Source: Clostridiales bacterium
GTDB taxonomy: Bacteria > Bacillota > Clostridia > Christensenellales > Borkfalkiaceae
Direction of reading: 5' to 3'
NCBI GenBank assembly: GCA_015069285.1
Contig: SVIX01000002.1
Span: 18,335-82,334 of the forward strand
DNA length: 64,000 nt
A program made the translations under genes and the position numbers. Positions 11,093-18,462 of this stretch are shown in pieces; the first letter of the stretch is position 1, and each line of letters opens with the position of its first letter. The notes below the pieces were generated by a model that saw only the letters and a list, made by a program, of their open reading frames with translations, ran no database searches and had not been told where the DNA came from.

Positions 11093-11251
11093 TTAATCTT
11101 CGTTAAACGGAGCGTCATAACTCGCACCGTTTGCCCACGCTCTATAACTTATCTCCACCGCGTTGCTTGCCCGAACGACGTCAATGGTATCAAAGTTTTG
11201 AATTTCCACTATCGGACTTTGATAAGCGTGTTTCGTTATAATAGTTTTCAT
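11093..11251 (-). CDS. 52-aa peptide with YxxPxVEIxxFDTxDVVxxS motif
   Basis: MKTIITKHAYQSPIVEIQNFDTIDVVRASNAVEISYRAWANGASYDAPFNED; strong RBS AGGAGGACTACT-ATG; 14 nt upstream of the secreted-protein start. The track's 103-aa ORF overextends into the tRNA. Confidence 0.7.
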   Translation of the reverse strand: MKTIITKHAYQSPIVEIQNFDTIDVVRASNAVEISYRAWANGASYDAPFNED

Positions 11252-11312
11252 AGTAGTCCTCCTATAAAATTTTTGTATTAGGAATAAAAAAAATGCAGAC
11301 CTCGTTAGTTTA

Positions 11313-11357
11313 TATAAAAACACGACTTTATGCAATATAATAATGCATAAAGTCGTG
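11313..11357 (-). terminator. Rho-independent terminator of tRNA-Ser
   Basis: Perfect 14-bp inverted repeat CACGACTTTATGCA / TGCATAAAGTCGTG (11321-11334 and 11344-11357), followed on the minus strand by TTTTTATATA. Confidence 0.85.
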
Positions 11358-11360
11358 CTC

Positions 11361-11450
11361 TGGCGCAGAGAAAGGGATTTGAACCCTTGTATACATTCCT
11401 GCATAACACGATTTCGAATCGTGCGCGTTCAACCGCTCCGCCATCTCTGC
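11361..11450 (-). tRNA. tRNA-Ser(CGA)
   Basis: Cloverleaf on minus strand: acceptor GCAGAGA/TCTCTGC, anticodon arm CACGA-TTCGAAA-TCGTG (anticodon CGA), long variable arm, T-arm GGGTTCAAATCCC, encoded CCA. Confidence 0.95.
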
Positions 11451-11462
11451 AACAGCTTTTAT

Positions 11463-11491
11463 ATTATATACTATCCCTAAAAAAAATGCAA
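11463..11491 (-). promoter_or_regulatory. Promoter of tRNA-Ser
   Basis: Minus strand TTGCAT, 17-nt spacer, TATAAT, 12 nt upstream of the tRNA 5' end. Confidence 0.75.
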
Positions 11492-11524
11492 GTGTTTTTA
11501 CGCCATATTTTAAATTTAACATAG

Positions 11525-11561
11525 AAAAACGGAGCAATCTATTTCAAATTGCTCCGTTTTT
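11525..11561. terminator. Bidirectional rho-independent terminator at the 3' end of the fumarate reductase/transporter cluster
   Basis: AAAAACGGAGCAAT-ctatttcaa-ATTGCTCCGTTTTT, just downstream of the transporter stop codon (11568). Confidence 0.85.
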
Positions 11562-11567
11562 GCTATT

Positions 11568-12773
11568 TTAGAAAGGTAATAATACCAAAAGGTTACAAGA
11601 AACTACGATTAATACCAAGGCAAACGGATAGGTTGCCGCGTACGCCGAAGAAACGTCGTCCGTTCCAGCCGTAGAGATTAACGCGCCAAGCGCAGGCGTA
11701 CTCGTCATTCCTCCCGTAATTGAACCGAGATTATTGAAAATGGAAAGTTTAAACACGAATTTACCCAACAAGAATCCGACGACCATAGGCACGGTTGCCA
11801 TAATAATGCCGTATACGATATAAATCCAATCGAATGCGGAAATGAAGTTGACGCCACCGGGAATTCCTGCGCCTGCAAGGAATAAAACCAAGCCGAGTTC
11901 TCTCATCATATTTAACGTTTGTTTGGATACTTTCAAGTCTATTTTACCCATATGACCGAAATGTCCTACGATAAGACCTGCAATCAAAGTACCGCCAGAA
12001 GAACCGAAACTAAAATAGTTGCCTCCGCCGATAGGAATTTTAATTGCACCGATTAAAAGCCCGAATACAACCGTCATAAAGAAAGGGAAAAATCCGAATT
12101 CTTCAAGCGTCCAGCGTTTTTTACCGTCTTCTTGGATTTGAATGGTATTAGCCGCGACAAAGCTTTCTCTTTCTTTGGCTATATCTACTTTCAAAAGGCG
12201 TGGCATAATTTGGACGAATAGAACAACCCCTAAAACGCCGTACAGATAACCGATACCGTATCCTGCCGTTACTTCTTGTTCCAAAGCCCCTGCAGAATCA
12301 CGCGCCGCGGAAAAGGCGGGGGTTGACGTAAGCGAACCAGATAAAAGCCCCGTACCCATTGCAATACTCATATCTTTATCAAGCGCGGAAATACCTACCG
12401 TGATACCAACCCCAATCAAAATGATAATCGCGCCCATTGCTACGTACGCAATCATGCTCTTATTAAAGGAACGGAAAAATTTAGGACCTGCAATTAAACC
12501 TACGGAGGTTACGAACAACACCGTACCGATATTCGAAAAAAGTTTATAAGTTTTTTCCGTATCTTTGCTCCAAAGCACTATTCCGTCGCCAATTTTAATC
12601 GTAGGAATAAACGAAAATAAAACGCCCACTAAAATTGCCGCAAGCAAAACACCTGCTGAACCCAAAGATACACCTTTAATATTAATCGCGCCGATAGCGT
12701 ATCCTACTGCCATTACGATAAATAAAACGAAGATAGGTACGATAAGCGACGACAATACCTCATATAAATACAT
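11568..12773 (-). CDS. AspT/YidE/YbjL (aspartate-alanine exchanger family) transporter, no TrkA-C domains; possible dicarboxylate/succinate exporter
   Basis: Two internally repeated halves with GLLSGSLTSTPAFSAA and GSITGGMTSTPALGAL motifs; about 10 hydrophobic segments; family recognised from these motifs, substrate inferred from context. Confidence 0.8.
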   Translation of the reverse strand: MYLYEVLSSLIVPIFVLFIVMAVGYAIGAINIKGVSLGSAGVLLAAILVGVLFSFIPTIKIGDGIVLWSKDTEKTYKLFSNIGTVLFVTSVGLIAGPKFFRSFNKSMIAYVAMGAIIILIGVGITVGISALDKDMSIAMGTGLLSGSLTSTPAFSAARDSAGALEQEVTAGYGIGYLYGVLGVVLFVQIMPRLLKVDIAKERESFVAANTIQIQEDGKKRWTLEEFGFFPFFMTVVFGLLIGAIKIPIGGGNYFSFGSSGGTLIAGLIVGHFGHMGKIDLKVSKQTLNMMRELGLVLFLAGAGIPGGVNFISAFDWIYIVYGIIMATVPMVVGFLLGKFVFKLSIFNNLGSITGGMTSTPALGALISTAGTDDVSSAYAATYPFALVLIVVSCNLLVLLPF

Positions 12774-12800
12774 TTTATTACTCCTTCATTTTTACGGACG

Positions 12801-12831
12801 AAAACGCACAAAGCGTACCTTCGTGCGTTTT
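12801..12831. promoter_or_regulatory. Hairpin in the frdA-transporter intergenic gap
   Basis: AAAACGCAC ... GTGCGTTTT 9-bp inverted repeat in a 90-nt gap of an otherwise tightly packed cluster. Confidence 0.4.
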
Positions 12832-12863
12832 GTCTAATATTTCATCAAAATCCCTTACAAAAA

Positions 12864-14468
12864 TTAGTTTGCCTTTCTTCTGTAATCAGGTAAAAGTTTG
12901 GGCGATACAGCATCCGAAGAAATACCGGCTTTCGCAAGTTCTTCTTCAAATTCGTCTACGTGCGAAAGCGTAAGTTCTTTCAATTCTACGCTCTTGCATT
13001 TTTCGCCTGCTTGTTGCCCTGCGTTTCGACCAAATACGATAATATCAAGAAGAGAGTTACCCATAAGACGGTTCGTACCGTGAATACCGCCGACCGCCTC
13101 GCCAGCCACGTACAAATTCTCTATACAAGTCATTCCGTTTGCGCCAATATCCAAACCGCCGTTTTGATAATGCAATGTCGGATAAATAAGGATAGGTTCT
13201 TTACGAATATCGATACCGTATTTACCAAACATTCTAAGCATTGCGGGAATACGCTTTTCAATCGTGCCTTCGCCGTTCAAAATATCGATAAGCGGAGTAT
13301 CCAACCATACGCCTTCGCCGTCCGTTGTCTTGATACCGTTACCACGTTCTTTACATTCGCGGATAATCGAAGACGCCGTAACGTCACGCGTTTCCAAAGA
13401 ATATACGAACGCTTCCCCGTCTTTATTGACAAGTTGCGCGCCAAGCGAACGTACTTTTTCGGTTACGAGCGCACCGTAAATTTGCGTAGGTTCTGCCGCG
13501 CCCGTGGGGTGATATTGCAAAGTTTCGGGATAGAGCAATTTAGCGCCTGCTCTGTACCCTAATACCAACCCGTCTGCCGTTGCGCCGTAGTGATTGGAGG
13601 TAGGGAACCCTTGATAGTGCAATCTACCTGCGCCACCCGTTGCGATAACGACGGTTTTTGCTCTTGCAATCAGGATTTCCTTCGTTTCCATATTCATAAG
13701 TACTGCGCCGGCAATCTTTCCGTCGGTATCTTTGATAAGTTCGATAGCCGCCGTGAAGTCTACCACCGTAATACCACGGTTAAACACTTCGTCGCGAAGG
13801 GTACGCATAATTTCCGAACCCGAATAGTCACGGCAAGCGTGCATACGTTTTCTCGACGTACCACCGCCGTGCGTGGTAACCATCGTGCCGTCAGGTTCCT
13901 TATCGAACATAACGCCAAGTCTATTCAACCACAAAATCGCTTCAGGCGCTTCGTTTACGAGCTTATACAAAAGCTCGGGTTTATTCTTAAAATGTCCACC
14001 GCCAAGCGCGTCCAAATAGTGCGTTGCAGGACTATCGTTGGGTTTATCCGCAGCTTGGATTCCCCCTTCTGCCATTGCCGTATTCGCGTCGCCTAAACGA
14101 AGTTTGGTAGCAATCATAACGTTTGCACCGCGTTCGTGCGCTTCGATAGCCGCAGACGAACCTGCGCCGCCACCGCCGATAACGAGTACGTCTACGTCGT
14201 AATCGATTTTTGTTAAATCGATATTCATACCTAAAATACGGGAATGACCTTGTAAAAGCGTAGCGAGTTCGTGTAAAACTTTTCCACCTTTATTTTTACC
14301 AACTTTCAATTCTTCATACGCAGAAGTAATATAGTCGGGGTGGAATTGCGCCAAAACCGCATCTTTTTGTTCCGCAGTCATTCTTTCGTGCAATTTTTCA
14401 ATACGAGAAGCGCGACTTGCTTCTACTTTCTTCATCGATTCAAGTTGTTCGTCAGTATAATGATACAT
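12864..14468 (-). CDS. Fumarate reductase/succinate dehydrogenase-type flavoprotein subunit (soluble type, N-terminal extension)
   Basis: FAD-binding VDVLVIGGGGAGSSAAIEA; AMAEGGIQAAD; ATGGAGRLHYQGFPTSNHYGATADG; LYVAGEAVGGIHGTNRLMGNSLLD; about 85-aa N-terminal extension. Confidence 0.92.
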   Translation of the reverse strand: MYHYTDEQLESMKKVEASRASRIEKLHERMTAEQKDAVLAQFHPDYITSAYEELKVGKNKGGKVLHELATLLQGHSRILGMNIDLTKIDYDVDVLVIGGGGAGSSAAIEAHERGANVMIATKLRLGDANTAMAEGGIQAADKPNDSPATHYLDALGGGHFKNKPELLYKLVNEAPEAILWLNRLGVMFDKEPDGTMVTTHGGGTSRKRMHACRDYSGSEIMRTLRDEVFNRGITVVDFTAAIELIKDTDGKIAGAVLMNMETKEILIARAKTVVIATGGAGRLHYQGFPTSNHYGATADGLVLGYRAGAKLLYPETLQYHPTGAAEPTQIYGALVTEKVRSLGAQLVNKDGEAFVYSLETRDVTASSIIRECKERGNGIKTTDGEGVWLDTPLIDILNGEGTIEKRIPAMLRMFGKYGIDIRKEPILIYPTLHYQNGGLDIGANGMTCIENLYVAGEAVGGIHGTNRLMGNSLLDIIVFGRNAGQQAGEKCKSVELKELTLSHVDEFEEELAKAGISSDAVSPKLLPDYRRKAN

Positions 14469-14479
14469 ATCGCTTCTCC

Positions 14480-15154
14480 TTATTTTTCAATTTCTCTATG
14501 ATTATAGAGATTTTTTTGTTCTTCCAAAGGCGTATTCATAATCGCCTCTAACGCCGCTTTGCAATCACCTCTATCTATTTCCTCTACGCGGTTGATAAGG
14601 TGTTTCGTTTCAGGAGCAAGATATTTGCCCGTAAGTCTACGAGTCAAAAGCGCGACTTGGGGATGGGAAATGCCCGCAGGGCAACGGGAAGAACATACAC
14701 CGCACATTACGCAGTCAAAGCTCTCTTCCGCCGCTTTTTCGTATTCGCCACGTTGCGCGTATGCGATATATTGCATAACGTTCAACTCTTGCGTACAACT
14801 CTTCGTACAAGCATTACAACCGATACACGAATAAATTTCGGGGTATAATTGCATCATAATTTGTTGCGTAGGCTTAATTTTTTCAATATCGTATACCTGT
14901 TTTACGAGGGGGAAGAAAGGCAAGGTTGCCACGTACATACCCTCTTGTACTTGTTGTTGACAAGCCAAACAGCTCTTTAATTCTTGTTCTCCTTTAATAC
15001 GGTATATCGTTGCACACGCGCCACAAAAACCGTTTCGGCAACCACAACCGCGAACAAGTTGATAGCCTGCATATTCCATTGCTTTCATAATCGTTAAGCT
15101 TTCCGGTACTTGATAACGTTTACCGAAAAGAAATACGTTTACCATATTTTCCAT
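14480..15154 (-). CDS. Fumarate reductase-type iron-sulfur subunit (2Fe-2S plus two 4Fe-4S motifs)
   Basis: GCGCRNGFCGACATIYR...C 2Fe-2S motif; CIGCNACTKSC and CVMCGVCSSRCP 4Fe-4S motifs; directly upstream of the FrdA-like gene. Confidence 0.88.
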   Translation of the reverse strand: MENMVNVFLFGKRYQVPESLTIMKAMEYAGYQLVRGCGCRNGFCGACATIYRIKGEQELKSCLACQQQVQEGMYVATLPFFPLVKQVYDIEKIKPTQQIMMQLYPEIYSCIGCNACTKSCTQELNVMQYIAYAQRGEYEKAAEESFDCVMCGVCSSRCPAGISHPQVALLTRRLTGKYLAPETKHLINRVEEIDRGDCKAALEAIMNTPLEEQKNLYNHREIEK

Positions 15155-15166
15155 TGTTCGTTCTCC

Positions 15167-15994
15167 TTAATATTCATCAGGCAATTCGTCAAGTTCAGTC
15201 ATTCTGAACACAGGACCGTCTTTACAAACGAATTTATCACCGACGTTACATCTTCCGCATTTTCCAACGCCACACTTCATACGAAGTTCTAACGTCGTAT
15301 ATACGCGAGATTTATCAAAACCGAGTTCTAAAAGTCCCGCAAGCGTGAACTTAATCATAATGGGAGGTCCGCAAAGCACCGCTGTCATATTAGGATTAAG
15401 CCCAAGTTCTTTCACGTAAGCAGGCACGAACCCGACGTGTCCGTCCCAACCCTCTTGCGGACGGTCAATCGTAAGATATACTTCCGTATTCGGTTCGTTC
15501 ATCCATTCCGTTTGAATTTCTTCAATATCTACCAAATCATCTTTACTCCTCGCGCCGTATACGATAACTACCTTTCCATAATTTTGGCGGTAATGACGTA
15601 CGTAATTGATAACGCTACGTAAAGGCGCAAGACCGATACCACCCGCAATGAAAAGCAAGTCTTTTCCTTTAAAATCTTCTTCTACGGGGAAGTTTTTGCC
15701 GTACGGACCGCGAACGGTAATTTGCGCGCCAACCTCCAAAGAATGGATAACTTCCGTTACGCAACCGCATTTCTTTATGGAGAATTCCATATAGTCTTTA
15801 TTTGTCGGCGAAGAAGTAATAGAGAACATACATTCGCCTACGCCGGGTACGGAAACCATCGCGCATTGACCGGGCATATGTTCGAAAAGTTTCTTTCCGT
15901 CCGTACCGACTACGCGGAACGTTTTTACGTCTGGCGTATCCTTACGAACGTCTGTAATTACGCCTACTTTAGGAATGAGCGTTTCGTTAATCAT
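15167..15994 (-). CDS. FAD/NAD(P)-binding oxidoreductase, FlxA-like (HydG/AsrB family)
   Basis: FAD-binding MPGQCAMVSVPG, NAD-binding LLFIAGGIGLAPLRSVI, C-term CGVGKCGRCNVGDKFVCKDGPVF 2Fe-2S motif. Confidence 0.88.
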   Translation of the reverse strand: MINETLIPKVGVITDVRKDTPDVKTFRVVGTDGKKLFEHMPGQCAMVSVPGVGECMFSITSSPTNKDYMEFSIKKCGCVTEVIHSLEVGAQITVRGPYGKNFPVEEDFKGKDLLFIAGGIGLAPLRSVINYVRHYRQNYGKVVIVYGARSKDDLVDIEEIQTEWMNEPNTEVYLTIDRPQEGWDGHVGFVPAYVKELGLNPNMTAVLCGPPIMIKFTLAGLLELGFDKSRVYTTLELRMKCGVGKCGRCNVGDKFVCKDGPVFRMTELDELPDEY

Positions 15995-17027
15995 TCTTTT
16001 TCCCTCCCAACGTTTTAATTACTTTTACGATATTTAATTTTTGCGGGCATTTATTTACGCAACGACCGCAACCGACGCACGAATACAAGCCATCGTTTTG
16101 CGAAGGATAATACACGAGTTTATGCATAAATCTTTGGCGGAAACGTTGCATTTGCGTCGTACGGCTATTTCCGTGCGCCATAAGCGTAAAGTCGGAATAC
16201 ATACAAGAATCCCAACAACGGTATCTAAGCACGCCTTCATTCGTTTTGAAATCACGAATATCAAAACATTGACAGGTAGGACAAACGAACGTACACGTAC
16301 CGCAACCCAAACAAGCCTCGCTCATTTCTTCCCAAGCAGAGTCTTCAAACAATTCGTTCAGATTTTCAGGCTTAAATACGCTTAAATCCAAATTTGCGTA
16401 CGGTAATTTTTGTAAAATTTCCGAGGTGGTTTGACGTTGCGCTCTCACTTCCGCGTCCCCGCCGTTTTCAAACAAATCGGCAACGAGCTTGGTAAGATTT
16501 TCGCCCTTTTCGGTGTTTGCTTGCCAATATAAGTACGATTCGTCAAGCCACGTCGTTACGTCGCCTTGAGGCGCGGTAGCGTCGATACCGAATACTCCGC
16601 AAAAACAACTTTCTTCCGGTTTAGAACAAGCAAGCGTTACAATAACGGAAGCATCTCTTCTTGCTTTATAATAAGTATCAATCGGTTCGGCAAGGAAGAC
16701 CTTATCCAAAACGTCAATCGCTTTATAATCGCAAGCCTTTACGCCAAACAACACGAAAAGTTTTCCCTCTTCCGCGTAATCTCTACGCACGTCGATAACT
16801 TCAAGGTTTTTACCTTCCGTTTTAAATTTCATCATGTTTTCCGTTTGCGGGAAAAACATATTTTTAGGGGATTTTACCGTTTTAAGCGTTTCAAGCGAAA
16901 CTTCTTTTCCCTCTTTCCAAACGGCGTAATTCACTTCTCCGGCTTTTTTAACGGGAATGAACAAACCCATCGTTTGGTTGATTCTCGCGTAAAGCTCGTT
17001 TAATCTTTCTTTTGCTATCTTTAACAT
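15987..17027 (-). CDS. 4Fe-4S dicluster protein, FlxB-like (AsrA/hydrogenase beta-type)
   Basis: CLGCGTCTFVCPTCQCFDI and CVGCGRCVNKCPQKLNIVKV; FGVKACDYKAIDVLDKVF; overlaps flxA. Confidence 0.82.
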   Translation of the reverse strand: MLKIAKERLNELYARINQTMGLFIPVKKAGEVNYAVWKEGKEVSLETLKTVKSPKNMFFPQTENMMKFKTEGKNLEVIDVRRDYAEEGKLFVLFGVKACDYKAIDVLDKVFLAEPIDTYYKARRDASVIVTLACSKPEESCFCGVFGIDATAPQGDVTTWLDESYLYWQANTEKGENLTKLVADLFENGGDAEVRAQRQTTSEILQKLPYANLDLSVFKPENLNELFEDSAWEEMSEACLGCGTCTFVCPTCQCFDIRDFKTNEGVLRYRCWDSCMYSDFTLMAHGNSRTTQMQRFRQRFMHKLVYYPSQNDGLYSCVGCGRCVNKCPQKLNIVKVIKTLGGKKND

Positions 17028-18005
17028 TATTTTGCCTCCCCGTTAAACACGTCTTTAGGTTCAACGTCACCTTCGGTGTACGAAGTAAGCGGTGTTTTAC
17101 CGTCCGACGTTTCCCCTGCTTGATATTCACCGTACATACCGTCAATATCCTTAATAAACTTTCTGTTGAGAAGGTGCAAAGGAATATTTTGCGGGCATAC
17201 ACGCGAACATTCACCGCAATCGGTACAACGACCCGCTACGTGGAATGCACGAATAATATGGAAGAGTTGTTCTTCAAATTTATCGTCGTTTGCTTTTGCC
17301 GAAATACTCGACGCAGGATTATCGAATACGCATTTTACGCACGAACACGCAGGACACACGTTACGGCAAGCGTTACAACGGATACACTTTGAAAGTTGTT
17401 CTCTCCAGAACGCAAATCTTTCTTCCTCCGTCATCGCCTCTAATTTTTCTACTTCTTCGAAACGGTTTACGTCTTTAATAGGACGTTCGTGTAAAATAAT
17501 TTCTTCGTCTTTAACTTGATGCGTCTTATTACAGGTAGCGCATTTGGTCAATACGACGTCAGGCTTATTTAACGTTATTTCACCGTCGATAGACGTGACT
17601 TTAACTTCTTTATCCACTACTTCTACGCCCGTCACGAAAGAAACGTTGTTTGCCTTTATTTTTTCAATATCCAATTTAGCTAAACATTCAATTGCGATAA
17701 CGTATACGTTTTCACGGTTGATACGGTGTTCTTTTACAAGTTGATTAAAGCTGTACGTATCGCACGGCTTTAAAAACACCGCGGTTTTTCCTTCTTTTTT
17801 GCTCATTTGAATTAAGTATTTAGAAAGATTTGCGCCACAGAAATAATCGTAAACGAAATCTTTGAGTTCTTCTACCGTTTCAAAGGACGCAGGAGAAGGG
17901 TCGAAACAAAAATCACCCTTTTTCCAGCCGATAACGCGCGCCACTTCACCGCTTTCCAATAACTGTTTTTGCGCGTTCAAGCATTTTCAATTCAACGTCT
18001 TTCAT
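17027..18005 (-). CDS. 4Fe-4S protein, FlxC-like; reading frame interrupted near its start by an apparent +1 base in an A5 run
   Basis: CIRCNACRNVCPACSCVKCVFD and CTDCGECSRVCPQNIPLHLL; in-frame ORF reaches only a TTG at 17980, whereas AGGAGGGTGAATAAAATG at 18005 opens MKDVELKMLERAK in another frame (see finding). Confidence 0.8.
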
Positions 18006-18006
18006 T

Positions 18007-18462
18007 TTATTCACCCTCCTTTACACGAAGGTCGGTAAGGCGTTTATTTTCGCCAAGCTCCGTAATTTGTTTAACAAAATCGTTCATAACCGCCGAAAAC
18101 TTTGCGCCTTCCGCCGCGGATACCCATTCCAAACGCGTACGTTCTTTTTCGATTCCCATATAATTAAGGAAACTAAACAACGTTGCCATTCTTCTTCTTG
18201 TATAATAATTACCTGTTACGTAATGGCAATCCCCGGGGTGGCAACCGCAAAGAATGACGCCGTCTGCCCCTTGTTGGAACGCTTTCAATACGAACGTGGG
18301 ATTTACACGGCAAGAACAAGGAACTCTGATAATTTTTACGTTTGCCGGATAAGTTAAACGACTCGACCCCGCAAGGTCAGCGCCCGCATACGAACACCAA
18401 TTACAACAAAACGCCACGATATTGGGGGTAAATTCTTTCTTTTCCGTTTTTACTTCTTGCAT
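18007..18462 (-). CDS. MvhD/FlxD-like [2Fe-2S] subunit
   Basis: VAFCCNWCSYAGADLAGSSRL and GVILCGCHPGDCHYVTGNYYTRRR, characteristic of MvhD. Confidence 0.93.
   Translation of the reverse strand: MQEVKTEKKEFTPNIVAFCCNWCSYAGADLAGSSRLTYPANVKIIRVPCSCRVNPTFVLKAFQQGADGVILCGCHPGDCHYVTGNYYTRRRMATLFSFLNYMGIEKERTRLEWVSAAEGAKFSAVMNDFVKQITELGENKRLTDLRVKEGE

Noticed and set aside
11093-11404. Full 103-aa version of the small-peptide ORF
   Set aside because: The first 51 codons run through the tRNA-Ser 3' end and its terminator; the RBS-supported ATG is at 11251
12960-13562. 200-aa plus-strand ORF opposite the FrdA-like gene (also 13590-14096 and 18777-19370)
   Set aside because: Antisense shadows of strongly conserved oxidoreductase genes
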